49,128 bases of DNA from Thioalkalivibrio halophilus (GCF_001995255.1 NZ_MUZR01000028.1:1-49128); one strand, 5' to 3'. Positions 15,130 through 25,832 are shown, numbered from the stretch's first letter. The notes: generated by a model from the letters alone, not told the origin. A program made the numbers and translations.

Positions 15130-16362
15130 TCACCGCGCGGAAGAAATCAGCTCGTCCGCCGGCGGCACCGAACGCATCCCGGGGTCTTCCCGCCCGCAGA
15201 GATAGTCGCGGGTGAGCGGAACGGCATCCTGCCGGCGCGCCATCTGGATATGGAACACCACCTGCTTCCACCAGCGGAAGGTGCCCTCGCAGCTCGCCAG
15301 ATAGAACTCCCACATGCGGCAGAAGCGTTCGTCGAAACTGGCCGCCGCGTCTTCACGGACTGCCTGAAAGCGCCGGTACCATTCGGCCAGGGTTTCGGCA
15401 TAGTGCAGCCGCCAGAATTCGATGTCGGTGGTGTACAGCGGCGTGGGCTCCAGCGCTTCCATCACCTCGGACAGGGCGGGGGTGTAACCGCCGGGGAAGA
15501 TGTATTTCTTCAGCCAGGGGTTGGCCGTGGCCGGCGGCTCCTGGCGACCGATGGTGTGCAGCACCGCGATCCCCTCTGGCTTGAGCAGCTCGTTGACCCG
15601 GTGGAAAAAGGTGCCGTAGTTCGGCTGCCCCACGTGTTCGAACATGCCGACACTGACGATCCGGTCGTACTGATCCTCGTGCTCGCGGTAATCCTGATAG
15701 AGAAACCGCACTTTATGCTCCAGACCCCGGCGCTTCGCCTCGTCCTGCGCTACCCGCAGCTGCTCGCGCGACAGGGTGATGCCGTCGACCCGGACATCCG
15801 CGTGCTCGGCCAGATACATCGCCAGCCCGCCCCAGCCGCAGCCGATGTCCAGCACGCGCATGCCCGGCTCCAGGCACAGTTTCCGGCGCAGGACCTCGCA
15901 CTTGGCCTGCTGCGCCTCCTCCAGGCTCATCCCCGGCTCGGCGAAATAGGCGCAGCTGTAGAACATCCCCTCGTCGAGGAAGCGCCGGAACAACCATTCG
16001 TCCACGTCGTAATGGTGAGAGATATTCTTGTAGCTGCGCGCCACACGATTGCCCTGCTCCATCAGGCCGCGCAGCGTGCGTGTGAGAAAGCCGACCCGTT
16101 TCTGGAACATCGGCGCAAAATTGCGCATGGTCATATCAAGAAAGGCCCGCAGCCCCTCCGGCCCAGGCGACCACAGCCCGTCCATGTAGGTCTCGCCCAG
16201 CTCGAAGCCGGGATCCCGCGCGATGCGCTTCAGGGCGCTGGCATCATGCAGCCGCATGACCACTTCCGGCTCGCCGCTGCCAAAACGCTGCTCGGTGCCA
16301 TCCGGGCGACGCAGGGTCAGCGTCCCGTGGCGAACATGCTGTTCCAGCATCCGTTCAATCAT
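15130..16362 (-). CDS. cfa: Cyclopropane-fatty-acyl-phospholipid synthase
   Basis: The enzyme transfers a methylene group from S-adenosylmethionine to cis double bonds of membrane phospholipid acyl chains, usually on entry to stationary phase or under acid and osmotic stress. The 410-residue length is normal. Motifs are the SAM-binding VLDIGCGWGG (170-179), SHHYDVDEWLF ahead of it, VSVGMFEHVG and KYIFPGGYTP, which are characteristic of Cfa. The ATG at 16362 has a GAGGG site nine to ten bases upstream; the fifth codon is also ATG. It diverges from fnr, with an AT-rich stretch (about 16411-16424) in the gap that could hold promoters for both. Confidence 0.94.
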   Translation of the reverse strand: MIERMLEQHVRHGTLTLRRPDGTEQRFGSGEPEVVMRLHDASALKRIARDPGFELGETYMDGLWSPGPEGLRAFLDMTMRNFAPMFQKRVGFLTRTLRGLMEQGNRVARSYKNISHHYDVDEWLFRRFLDEGMFYSCAYFAEPGMSLEEAQQAKCEVLRRKLCLEPGMRVLDIGCGWGGLAMYLAEHADVRVDGITLSREQLRVAQDEAKRRGLEHKVRFLYQDYREHEDQYDRIVSVGMFEHVGQPNYGTFFHRVNELLKPEGIAVLHTIGRQEPPATANPWLKKYIFPGGYTPALSEVMEALEPTPLYTTDIEFWRLHYAETLAEWYRRFQAVREDAAASFDERFCRMWEFYLASCEGTFRWWKQVVFHIQMARRQDAVPLTRDYLCGREDPGMRSVPPADELISSAR

Positions 16363-16589
16363 TACTGAGTGCCCTCGATTCCCTGAAATCCGGCACGATT
16401 CCGTGTCCGGCTATTTTTATACTGAGTCTAACTCTCACCTCCGAGCCCGTCCAGTGGAGCCGGTCCGCACACCATCCGTTGTACCAACGCATCAAGCGTA
16501 GTGCATCCGGGGAACACCGCCACCGCGAGCGCCGGCGTAAAAACCCGCAGCGTCTTCCCACATTGCGGCAAAAGGGCTACCCTCCGGCC

Positions 16590-17318
16590 ATGACCTTGCG
16601 CCCGACTCAAGCCTGCGATCAGTGCACCCTGCGCCAGTTGTGCCTGCCCATGGGGTTGCCCGACACCGAGCTATGGCAGCTCGACGAGATCGTGCAGCAG
16701 CGCCGGCCGATCGAGAAGGGCAGCACGCTGTTCTCCATGGGGTCGCCGTTTGAATATCTGTACGCCGTGCGCACCGGCACGATGAAGACGGTACTGATGG
16801 GAGACGACGGGACCGAACAGATCACCGGCTTTGCACTGGCCGGCGAGCTCCTGGGGCTGGACGCCATTCATCAGGGTTCCCATCCGGTCACCGCCATCGC
16901 CCTGGAGTCCACCAGCGTATGCGCGGTGCCCTGGTCGCTGGTGGAAGACCTCTCCGGCCGCCTGCCCACGTTCCGGCAGCACCTGATGGGGGTAATGAGC
17001 CGCGGCCTGGCCAGCGAGGAAAACCTGCACGCCCTGCTCGGCCAGCGCAGCGCGGAACAGCGCCTGGCCACCTTTCTGCTCTCGCTGTCCCAGCGCCACC
17101 ACGCACGCGGGCTTGCGGCCGACCGCTTCATCCTGCCGATGTCGCGCGCGGACATCGCCAACCACCTGGGCCTGACCCAGGAAACCATCAGCCGGCTGTT
17201 CACGCAGATGCGGCGCCAGGGACTGATCGAGCTGCACACCCGCGACCTCTACATCCCCGACCTGGATGCCCTGCGCACCACGGCCGGCGTCAGCACCTCC
17301 GCCGCCAGCAGTGCCTGA
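16590..17318 (+). CDS. fnr: FNR-type anaerobic transcription regulator
   Basis: An oxygen-sensing CRP/FNR regulator of 242 residues. Cys9, Cys12, Cys18 and Cys111 reproduce the exact spacing of the four [4Fe-4S] ligands of E. coli FNR (20, 23, 29, 122). An N-terminal cyclic-nucleotide-type barrel is followed by a C-terminal helix-turn-helix, MSRADIANHLGLTQETISRL, whose ETISR recognition helix matches FNR and predicts TTGAT-N4-ATCAA sites. The start at 16590 is chosen because it leaves the normal short N-terminus; an upstream in-frame ATG at 16479 would add 37 basic residues with no family precedent. The next gene overlaps its stop. Confidence 0.93.
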   Translation: MTLRPTQACDQCTLRQLCLPMGLPDTELWQLDEIVQQRRPIEKGSTLFSMGSPFEYLYAVRTGTMKTVLMGDDGTEQITGFALAGELLGLDAIHQGSHPVTAIALESTSVCAVPWSLVEDLSGRLPTFRQHLMGVMSRGLASEENLHALLGQRSAEQRLATFLLSLSQRHHARGLAADRFILPMSRADIANHLGLTQETISRLFTQMRRQGLIELHTRDLYIPDLDALRTTAGVSTSAASSA

Positions 17319-17793
17319 CACCCGGGCGACCGGGGATTTCTGGTCGTTCGCCGAGACCGCCTGGAACGATCCGGCGCTGCGCGAGCGGCTGATGGCCTGG
17401 CAGGATCACCATGGGGCTGACGTGATTCGGGTGCTGTTCGCCGCCTGGCACCCCGGTCCACTGGCCGCCGACGATCTCGATCGGCTGCACGCCCGGGCAC
17501 GCGACTGGAGTACCCGCGCCACCCTCCGGATCCGGGCCCTGCGCCGACGCCTGCACACCCCCGAACGACATGCCCTGTACCGCGCCCTGCTGGAACTGGA
17601 ATTGCGCGCGGAGCACCTGGGGGCGCTGCACCTGCTGCAGGAATGCCCGCCTCCGGCCGCCGCCGCAGCCCCGAACCGGCGCCCGCGCGCGGACACCATC
17701 GGGGAGCGCCTCGCCCGCCTCGAACCCGGACTCCCGCCGGACGAACGCACCCGCGGGGCGGCCGAACTCGCGGCGATCCCGGATCCGGACTGA
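17311..17793 (+). CDS. TIGR02444-family protein
   Basis: About 160 residues, recognised by the N-terminal FWSFAETAWNDPALRERLMA segment followed by WQDHHGADVIRVLFAAW, the hallmark of the TIGR02444 (DUF2390) family found in many gammaproteobacteria. The function is unknown. A GTG at 17311 overlapping the fnr stop gives the family-like N-terminus (VPDTRATGDFW); an ATG at 17266 is possible but lies well inside fnr. The C-terminal part is rich in alanine, arginine and proline and poorly conserved. Overlap with fnr suggests translational coupling. Confidence 0.75.
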   Translation: MPDTRATGDFWSFAETAWNDPALRERLMAWQDHHGADVIRVLFAAWHPGPLAADDLDRLHARARDWSTRATLRIRALRRRLHTPERHALYRALLELELRAEHLGALHLLQECPPPAAAAAPNRRPRADTIGERLARLEPGLPPDERTRGAAELAAIPDPD

Positions 17794-17896
17794 CCGGCCG
17801 CGCCGGTAAAACACCCCACGCCCGGGCCGCCCCCTGCACGCGGCCCGCGGTTCCGGCTATCCTGACAGGTTCCACTCAGCCAGACGGCAACCGAAC

Positions 17897-18466
17897 ATGT
17901 CCGACGCAATGCGCGACCAGCTCCTCAAGACCGGCCTGGTCGACGAAAAGCAGGTCAAGAAGGCCCGCAGCGAACAGCACAAGGGCAAAAAAAAGACCAA
18001 AAAGCCGAAGAAGGCGGCGCCACCCGCGGCCGAGCCCACGGCCGCCGAACAGCGTCAGGCGGAGCAGGCCGAGCGTTCACGACGCAAGAACGAGGAACGC
18101 CAGGCGCGCGCCGCGCGCAAGGCCCTGACGGCTCAACTGCGCGAGCTGGTCAACTCCAACCTGTACCCGGTGCCCAGCGGCAACGACGCCGAGGATTATC
18201 ACTTCCAGCAGGGCGGGCGGATCCGCAGCCTGCCGGTCACGCCGGCCCTGCGTCGCCAGCTGGCCGACGGACGCGCCGCGATCGCCGGCCTGGACCACCG
18301 ACCGGAGGCCGGTTTTCGCCTGGTGCCCCGCGAGACCGCGGATCGCATCCGCGAGCGCGACCCGCAGTGGCCGCTGGTCATCCCCGCCGAGGAGGCCGCG
18401 GACAGCGAACCGGCCGCCGACGACCCGTATGCGGATTACGTGGTGCCCGACGACCTGATGTGGTGA
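17897..18466 (+). CDS. DUF2058 (YaiL-type) protein
   Basis: A 189-residue protein of the DUF2058 family. It shows the family N-terminus MSDAMRDQLLKTGLVDEKQ, a lysine-rich stretch (about residues 25-41), an alanine/glutamate/arginine-rich coiled-coil-like middle, and a C-terminal globular part with DYHFQQGGRIRSLPV. E. coli YaiL belongs to this family and has been described as nucleoprotein- or polynucleotide-associated; a precise role is not known. The highly charged N-terminal half suggests nucleic-acid binding. It converges with the small lipoprotein gene, only 12 bases away. Confidence 0.85.
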   Translation: MSDAMRDQLLKTGLVDEKQVKKARSEQHKGKKKTKKPKKAAPPAAEPTAAEQRQAEQAERSRRKNEERQARAARKALTAQLRELVNSNLYPVPSGNDAEDYHFQQGGRIRSLPVTPALRRQLADGRAAIAGLDHRPEAGFRLVPRETADRIRERDPQWPLVIPAEEAADSEPAADDPYADYVVPDDLMW

Positions 18467-18478
18467 GACTCCGTCGCG

Positions 18479-18688
18479 TCAGTCGTCGTCGGTGCGCTTG
18501 ACGTCGGCGGCCGGCATGCCCCGCTGCTGCGGGCGCCGCACGCCCTCGTTATCCGTTGGCTGCGGCTCCATCTGGCGCTCGCCGAGGGCCTGAGGCGGAC
18601 CGTCCTCCGCCTGCGGTTCGCCGTCGCAACCGGCCAGCCACAGGCCGGCGGCCAGCAGCAGGGCCGGACTTATCTTCCGGATGTTCAT
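18479..18688 (-). CDS. Small predicted lipoprotein
   Basis: A 69-residue protein with a signal sequence MNIRKISPALLLAAGLWLAGC ending in a lipobox LAGC, so it should be lipid-modified at Cys21. The mature part is short, acidic and rich in proline, glutamine and aspartate, with no recognisable domain. A GGAGGAG site lies upstream. It follows arcC on the same strand after a gap of about 90 bases. The function is unknown. Confidence 0.7.
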   Translation of the reverse strand: MNIRKISPALLLAAGLWLAGCDGEPQAEDGPPQALGERQMEPQPTDNEGVRRPQQRGMPAADVKRTDDD

Positions 18689-18780
18689 GTCTTTCCAATC
18701 TCCTCCGAAGGCTTCGCCATCAGCGTGCCGGCGCAAGGGCGCGGCGCCAAGAACTCGGGTCGCAACCGGGGGCACGTCCG

Positions 18781-19674
18781 TTACGGGGTCACCCGGGTCC
18801 CGGCGGTACCGGCGAGGATGGCCGCGGCCGACCCCAGCGCCCCGATGCCCGCCATGCGGCCGCCCGCGGCCACCCGCCGCGCCGCATCCAGCTTGGGCCC
18901 CATGGACCCCGGCGGCCATTCGGCCGGATCAATGTCGCTGGCCTTCAGGCGGTCCAGCCGCCGGGCCCGGTCCGTGCCCCAGTCGGCATAGACCGCATCG
19001 ACATCGGTGAGCATCAGCAGGGCATCGGCCTCCACCTCGGCGGTCAGCAGGGCCGCAGCAAGATCCTTGTCCACCACCGCCTCCACACCCGAGAGCCGGC
19101 CGTCGGCATCGCGCGCCACCGGCACCCCGCCGCCGCCGGCACACACCACCAGCGTCCCGCTGGCCGCCAGGGTCCGGATCGCGGGCACCCCCAGCAACGC
19201 GCGCGGCTCGGGCGAGCCCACCACCCGCCGCCAGGCCTTGCCGTCGCGGGCGATGCGCCAGCCACGCTCCTGCGCCAGACGCCGCGCGGCCTCCTCGGCG
19301 TAGGTCGGTCCGATGAACTTGCTCGGCTCGTCGAAGGCCGGGTCCCGCGGGTCGACCTCGGTCTGCGTCAGCAGGCTTGCCACGCGATCATGTCCCAGTG
19401 CGTTGTGCAGCTCCTGCGCGAGGATATAGCCGATCATCCCGTGGCTCTCCGCACCCACCACGTCCAGCGGCCAGGCGATGCGGTCGCATTCCGCCTGGTT
19501 CGCCAGCAACCCCACCTGCGGGCCGTTGCCGTGGGTCACGATCACCTCGTGCTCCGCCGCCAGGCCGGCGATGGTCGCGGCCGCGCGCCGCGCGTTGTGC
19601 CGCTGATTCGCGGCCGAGGGCGTCTCGCCCCGCTGCAGCAGGGCGTTGCCTCCCAGAGCGACCACGATGCGCAT
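18781..19674 (-). CDS. arcC: Carbamate kinase
   Basis: Carbamate kinase makes ATP and carbamate from carbamoyl phosphate and ADP (the reverse direction is also possible), usually as the last step of arginine or agmatine fermentation. The 297-residue protein shows MRIVVALGGNALLQRGE at the N-terminus, VTHGNGPQVGLLANQ, and the C-terminal amino-acid-kinase segment DKDLAAALLTAEVEADALLMLTDVD. The arginine deiminase and ornithine carbamoyltransferase genes that normally accompany it are absent, so it may serve another carbamoyl-phosphate source such as cyanate or ureide breakdown; this is inference. It lies 14 bases after the Fic gene and is probably cotranscribed. Confidence 0.93.
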   Translation of the reverse strand: MRIVVALGGNALLQRGETPSAANQRHNARRAAATIAGLAAEHEVIVTHGNGPQVGLLANQAECDRIAWPLDVVGAESHGMIGYILAQELHNALGHDRVASLLTQTEVDPRDPAFDEPSKFIGPTYAEEAARRLAQERGWRIARDGKAWRRVVGSPEPRALLGVPAIRTLAASGTLVVCAGGGGVPVARDADGRLSGVEAVVDKDLAAALLTAEVEADALLMLTDVDAVYADWGTDRARRLDRLKASDIDPAEWPPGSMGPKLDAARRVAAGGRMAGIGALGSAAAILAGTAGTRVTP

Positions 19675-19688
19675 GCCTCTACCTCCCG

Positions 19689-21191
19689 TCAGCCGTCCGT
19701 GAGCATGAATGCCTGCTGCCAGACCTGCTCGATCCGTTCGAGTTCATGATCCTCGATCTCGCCGAACTGACCGCGCTTGTTCCGTGACAGCCGGCCCTCG
19801 TTCTGGTGGAGCAAACGCAGCAACAGATCCAGGCGCCGATCCGGGAGATCCACGATCTCGCGCACCGCGCGGCGTGCAGCGTCATGACCACGAAGGAAAC
19901 GCAGTTCTTCCACCAGATCTTCCCGGACGGTGCGGGCCACCGTTTCCGCGAGGTATTCGGTCTGGGCCGTCAGATCGGGGTAGCGATAGTAACTGGCCAC
20001 TTCTTCCGGATTCCGCAGCTCCAGCCGTCCTTCGGGATCCAGACGGTAGTCGATCCGCTCCTCCATCAGCGGCCGCGAGTAACGCTCCAGCACCGCGTCG
20101 TATTCGGTAATCCGACGCAGCATGGTGGCTGATACCGGAAGCATGAGATCGCCTTCCACGAATCCGTCGCGATGCAGCAGATCGTGGATCAGGAAGCGAT
20201 GGAGCCGCCCGTTACCATCTTCGAACGGGTGAATGAAGACAAAGCCGAACCCCACGGCCGCGGCGCGAACCAGCGGCGAAAGTCCGTGACTCCGCGTAGC
20301 CACCGTCGCCAAGCCTTCCATCATCGAGGCCAGCCATCCGGGCGGGGGACATACGTAGTGCACACGCTGCGTGAAATCCGGCCGCTGCTCGCCCACGTAA
20401 TTCTGGACAGAACGAAAACCGCTTTCCGCATAGCGCGGATCCACCACCAGATTCTGGCGCCGTGTCAGGCCGGCCTCGTCCAGCAGCTCCGCGAGCGGGA
20501 CCCGCCCTGCTTCACGCAGCAATGCCACGAAGCGCTCGAGACGCCCGGAGACCGGTTCCGGCTCATGTTCGATCCCGTAGGTCGAACGCGTTTCCTTGAG
20601 GTAGAGATAGTCGTTGGCCCGGGCAAACAGTTCCGATGGAAATGCCCCGATCAATCCGGACAGCTCCTCGGTCAGCGGCTGGGCCAGGGCGTCTTCCAGC
20701 CGCTGCGTCCGACGAATGACCGGACAGAAATCACCATTGCCAAGAAGGTTGTCCCGGACCCGCCAGCGCCGGTCAAATTCCGGCTCCGCTGCGGTCAGGT
20801 AATGGTCGGGGTTCAGTGCGTCCACGTAGTTGCCGCCCGCTGTCCGCGAGACCGCGAGGCGCTCCCCGGTCAGGCGTTCGTAGAAGAACCCCATCAGCCG
20901 CCGATAACGCCCGGTGGGTTTTTCGCTTACCGCCGCCTCGATCGGTGCGGGGCCACAGGCACGGAACAGGTCCGCCAGAACCGCCAGATTCACGCCCTCG
21001 TGCTTCAGCGCGAATTCAAGCTGGTTCGCGAGCGCGTCACCGGCTGCGTACTGCGGCGGGTACTCATACTGGACCGTCCCGTCCTCCTGCCATGTCTCAC
21101 GCAGGCGCGTGCCCAGACTCGAAGACACGGGCAGGGACGCGGACGGCAGTCCGAACGCACGAATCAGCCACCGATAACCCAATGGGCTCAT
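19689..21191 (-). CDS. Fic-domain protein (predicted AMP-transferase)
   Basis: A 500-residue Fic protein with a complete catalytic motif HPFEDGNGRLHR (residues 321-332), including the catalytic histidine and the phosphate-binding DGNGR. Fic enzymes usually transfer AMP to a hydroxyl of a target protein. The N-terminal region is long and probably specifies the target. The C-terminus (LLRLLHQNEGRLSRNKRGQFGEI) looks like a winged-helix-type tail seen in larger Fic proteins. I found no clear (S/T)xxxE(G/N) inhibitory helix, so regulation is unknown. Upstream is an AT-rich segment with a perfect inverted repeat. No antitoxin-like small gene adjoins it. Confidence 0.88.
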   Translation of the reverse strand: MSPLGYRWLIRAFGLPSASLPVSSSLGTRLRETWQEDGTVQYEYPPQYAAGDALANQLEFALKHEGVNLAVLADLFRACGPAPIEAAVSEKPTGRYRRLMGFFYERLTGERLAVSRTAGGNYVDALNPDHYLTAAEPEFDRRWRVRDNLLGNGDFCPVIRRTQRLEDALAQPLTEELSGLIGAFPSELFARANDYLYLKETRSTYGIEHEPEPVSGRLERFVALLREAGRVPLAELLDEAGLTRRQNLVVDPRYAESGFRSVQNYVGEQRPDFTQRVHYVCPPPGWLASMMEGLATVATRSHGLSPLVRAAAVGFGFVFIHPFEDGNGRLHRFLIHDLLHRDGFVEGDLMLPVSATMLRRITEYDAVLERYSRPLMEERIDYRLDPEGRLELRNPEEVASYYRYPDLTAQTEYLAETVARTVREDLVEELRFLRGHDAARRAVREIVDLPDRRLDLLLRLLHQNEGRLSRNKRGQFGEIEDHELERIEQVWQQAFMLTDG

Positions 21192-21249
21192 ACGCCGAAT
21201 CCTGGATATTCAATGGCCCCAGATTGCAACAAAATCGATTCAGGCGAAA

Positions 21250-21264
21250 CATTTTTGTTACAAA
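21250..21264. promoter_or_regulatory. AT-rich inverted repeat upstream of the Fic gene
   Basis: The 115 bases between the Fic start and the sulfatase-like stop are much richer in A and T than the surroundings. They contain TTTTTGTTACAAAAA, a perfect 7+1+7 inverted repeat about 60 bases before the Fic ATG. It could be an operator. On either strand the hairpin is followed by only a few T residues, so it might also help terminate the upstream sulfatase-like gene. Confidence 0.35.
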
Positions 21265-21306
21265 AAAGAGAAAGCGCGACAAAACGATTACGCAGCCACC
21301 GGTTGA

Positions 21307-22923
21307 TCAGGGGCGCTCGGTGTAATCCTCGTGCAGCCAGTCGCGCAGGTCCTCGAACCCGGGGATGTCCTTGTCCCCGGTGGCCGGTGGCAGCTCGAAG
21401 CCGTCGTGGAAGCCGCGGGCCCGGAACGGCTCCAGCAGGTCCGGGTCCCCGGAGATCACGTGCACCGGCACCGCCCACGAGGGGTCCGGGCCGGTGATCA
21501 GGGCCGCCGGCTGGTGGTCGCCCGGCATCAGGAACAGGGTGTCCTCGTCCACGTGATCGCGCGCCCAGTGGCCGCTGACCTCCAGCGAGTAGCGCACCGC
21601 CTCGGCGTAATGGTCGCGCACGCGGTCGAAGTCCCGCCACAGCACCTCGGGGGCGGGCCCGGCGCCGGCCTGTTCGTGGAACACCCGCCCGTCGTCCATC
21701 GCATCCGGGTCGTCCAGCACGTCCAGCACCGGGGTCCACGGGGCGTGGCTGCTGACCAGCGCGAGCATCGCGAACACCGGCGCCTCCCCGCCCTGCGGGT
21801 CCGGTCGCACATCCTGTTCGAAGCGCCACCAGCTGAATTCGTCGGGCATGGTGACCCAGAAGAACGGGGGCCCGCGGTAGTCCATGCCGTCGCGGTCCAG
21901 GATACGGTCCCAGCCGAACCAGCGCCCCTGTGGCCAGTCGAGGGTGATGGCCGGGGCCAGCATGGCCGTGTGATGGCCGGTGGCCGCGAAGTCCTGCACC
22001 AGGGTCGCCCGCTCGCGCTCCTGCAGCCGGCGATACTGGCCGGCGTGCCGCACGGCCACGCCCGACAGCAGGGTGGCGTGCGCCAGCCACGACTGACCGC
22101 CGGCGACGGGGGCCTTCATCACCCCGGTTACCACGTGCAGATCCTGCGCAGCGAGATCCTGCTGCAGATCCTCCAGCGTCGGCTCGATGACCTCGGCATA
22201 GCGCGGGATCTCCAGCGCCGAGACCCCGTAGGACTCGATCAGGCCCACCACCACGTCAACACCGGCCAGACCCTCCAGCGGCCGGGGTTCGGCCAGCCGC
22301 GGATCCTCTTCCAGCCGGTGCGCCAGCGCGCGATCCTCGCGCCGCGCCTCGCGCATGCCGTCGACCTGCTCCGTTACCAGCGCCACCGCCGGCGCCGCCG
22401 TGCGCGGCGGCTCCACACCCACCGCGTGGCCCGCGAGCCCGGCGAGGCCCGCGCCCAGCAGCACGAAACCCGCGCCCCGGGGCACGACCGGGCGCGCCAG
22501 CGCCCACACCGCCAGTCCGATCACGGCCAGCAGCGCCGCGACGGCCAGGATCACGCCGACAGTGGGGAGGTTGCCGGTCAGCAGCCGGAAGACGGCATCC
22601 AGCAGGCCGATGTCCACGTAGACATTCAGCGGACGGGCGAGACTGACCCGGGCCAGCGCATCGAACAGCGCCAGCACCGCCAGCGCGAGCAGGGCAGCGG
22701 CCACGACCCGCTCCAGCACGCGGGCCGTGATCGGAGGAAGGACGGCAAACAGTCCGGCCAGGACCACGGCCTCCCATGCCAGCCACCCCGGACCCGGACC
22801 CGCGTGGCGCGGGATGTCCAGGGCCAGGAACAACCCGTTCAGAAGCAGCAGGGTCAGCAGGACGCGGACCCCGCCGGGGACGGCGCGCAGGCGCCGGCCG
22901 GACTGTTCGGGCGAAAGGCTCAA
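21307..22923 (-). CDS. Membrane-bound alkaline-phosphatase-superfamily protein (LTA synthase/sulfatase-like)
   Basis: A 538-residue protein with about five N-terminal membrane helices (residues 20-170) and a large extracytoplasmic domain. That domain shows sulfatase/LTA-synthase signatures. LIESYG gives a metal-binding Glu, GGQSWLAHATLLSG matches the nucleophile region with Ser or Thr, SSHAPWTPVLD follows, and LMPGDHQPAAL supplies the Asp and His metal ligands near the C-terminus. Related enzymes transfer phosphoglycerol or phosphoethanolamine, or hydrolyse sulfate esters, at the cell envelope. The substrate here is unknown. The soluble domain is acidic, in keeping with a salt-adapted organism. 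It starts ten bases after the DsrE gene, so they are likely cotranscribed. Confidence 0.78.
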   Translation of the reverse strand: MSLSPEQSGRRLRAVPGGVRVLLTLLLLNGLFLALDIPRHAGPGPGWLAWEAVVLAGLFAVLPPITARVLERVVAAALLALAVLALFDALARVSLARPLNVYVDIGLLDAVFRLLTGNLPTVGVILAVAALLAVIGLAVWALARPVVPRGAGFVLLGAGLAGLAGHAVGVEPPRTAAPAVALVTEQVDGMREARREDRALAHRLEEDPRLAEPRPLEGLAGVDVVVGLIESYGVSALEIPRYAEVIEPTLEDLQQDLAAQDLHVVTGVMKAPVAGGQSWLAHATLLSGVAVRHAGQYRRLQERERATLVQDFAATGHHTAMLAPAITLDWPQGRWFGWDRILDRDGMDYRGPPFFWVTMPDEFSWWRFEQDVRPDPQGGEAPVFAMLALVSSHAPWTPVLDVLDDPDAMDDGRVFHEQAGAGPAPEVLWRDFDRVRDHYAEAVRYSLEVSGHWARDHVDEDTLFLMPGDHQPAALITGPDPSWAVPVHVISGDPDLLEPFRARGFHDGFELPPATGDKDIPGFEDLRDWLHEDYTERP

Positions 22924-22933
22924 CCCGCCGGCA

Positions 22934-23290
22934 TCAGAAGCTCATCGAGCGATCAAACTCGGCCACCGCCTGCACGTAGTGGCCCATGCCGGCGTATTCG
23001 GCAGTGGCCAGGAAGTTGTCCGGGGTCACGTCACGACCACGGCCGCAGGCCTCGCAGACCCACAGCGGCACGCCGGCGTCGACCAGATCCTCGACGATGT
23101 CCTTCATCGCCGGCATGTTGTGGCCGACGATCTTGTCGTAGACGTTGCGGTTGGCGATGTTCGCCGCCTCGCCCTGCAGCCATACGGTCACGTCGTGGCC
23201 CTGATCCTTCGCCACCTTGGCTGCGATCATGCCCAGCGTGGCGCGGGTGGGGTCATCGGTTCCGGCGGTAACGGCAACGATAAAGCGCAT
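22934..23290 (-). CDS. DsrE/DsrF-like protein
   Basis: A 118-residue cytoplasmic protein of the DsrE fold. The N-terminus MRFIVAVTAGTDDPTRA, then VTVWLQGEAANIA and VPLWVCEACGRGRDV are typical of small DsrE-like proteins, with Cys residues in a CEAC motif near the position of the sulfur-carrying cysteine. Related proteins relay persulfide sulfur in sulfur-oxidising bacteria. A good AGGAG site fixes the start at 23290; the longer open frame to 23392 is not needed. It is not part of a dsr operon here, so its partner is unknown. Confidence 0.85.
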   Translation of the reverse strand: MRFIVAVTAGTDDPTRATLGMIAAKVAKDQGHDVTVWLQGEAANIANRNVYDKIVGHNMPAMKDIVEDLVDAGVPLWVCEACGRGRDVTPDNFLATAEYAGMGHYVQAVAEFDRSMSF

Positions 23291-23384
23291 GGTCGATTCT
23301 CCTGTGTCATCGCGTGTCGGCCTTGCGGCCGGTTGGCGGACCCGACGGGCCCGTTGTTGTTGCAGCAGTCCGCAGCGTACCCGA

Positions 23385-23627
23385 TCAGGCACCGTTCCGG
23401 CTCTGGCGGGCCAGACGCAGCGCCATCAGCAGCCACGGCAGCCCGTGCAGCAGCAGACCGCCCCAGCCTGCCACCCCGGCGAGTTCACCGGCCAGCAGGT
23501 CACGCACCAGTCCGGCGATCGCCGGCTCGGGCTGCCAGGGCCACAGACCCACGGTCGCCACGATCAGGGCGAACAGCCACAGCGGCAGGCGGTCGAACAG
23601 GCGCAGGGCGGTCGGCATGGCGCGCAT
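23385..23627 (-). CDS. Small hypothetical membrane protein
   Basis: About 80 residues (MRAMPTALRLFDRLPLWL...), with a start at 23627 or 23618. There is a hydrophobic helix LPLWLFALIVATVGLW, a tryptophan/proline turn and a second hydrophobic stretch WGGLLLHGLPWLLMALRLA. I do not recognise the family. It lies between the Smr and DsrE genes on the same strand. The length and coding character are modest, so this is a moderate-confidence gene. Confidence 0.55.
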   Translation of the reverse strand: MRAMPTALRLFDRLPLWLFALIVATVGLWPWQPEPAIAGLVRDLLAGELAGVAGWGGLLLHGLPWLLMALRLARQSRNGA

Positions 23628-23678
23628 CCTATCGCATACGAACCGCGACGCCGCATGCCCCGACACGGAGGCGCGGAT

Positions 23679-23933
23679 TCAGTGGCGAAAATGCACGAAC
23701 AGCCGCCCGTGGTTCTTCGAGTCCTTCTCCACCCGGTGGTAACGCGCCTTAACCTCCGGCTGCTGCAAAAACCGCAACACGCGCTTCTTCAACTGGCCGC
23801 TACCCTTGCCGTGGATAATCTCCACGGTCTTGATGCGTTTCTCGCAGGCCTCGTCGATTGCCCCGTTGAGCGCCTGATCGATGCGCCGACCATCACGGAA
23901 ACATTCGTGCAGGTCGATGGAAAGCCGGGACAT
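23679..23933 (-). CDS. Smr-domain protein
   Basis: An 84-residue stand-alone Smr (small MutS-related) domain. SIDLHECFRDGRRIDQAL followed by VEIIHGKGSGQLKKRV carries the conserved DLH and HGKG motifs, and the C-terminus has GRLFVHF. Smr domains bind or nick nucleic acids. It is 12 bases downstream of parE, which suggests cotranscription with a topoisomerase gene. Stand-alone versions are known in other gammaproteobacteria, but their role is poorly defined. Confidence 0.88.
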   Translation of the reverse strand: MSRLSIDLHECFRDGRRIDQALNGAIDEACEKRIKTVEIIHGKGSGQLKKRVLRFLQQPEVKARYHRVEKDSKNHGRLFVHFRH

Positions 23934-23945
23934 GCGGACCTCCGT

Positions 23946-25832
<1,887 letters not shown>

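Noticed and set aside
16363-16589. FNR box autoregulating fnr
   Set aside because: I looked for TTGAT-N4-ATCAA in the cfa-fnr gap and found no convincing match.
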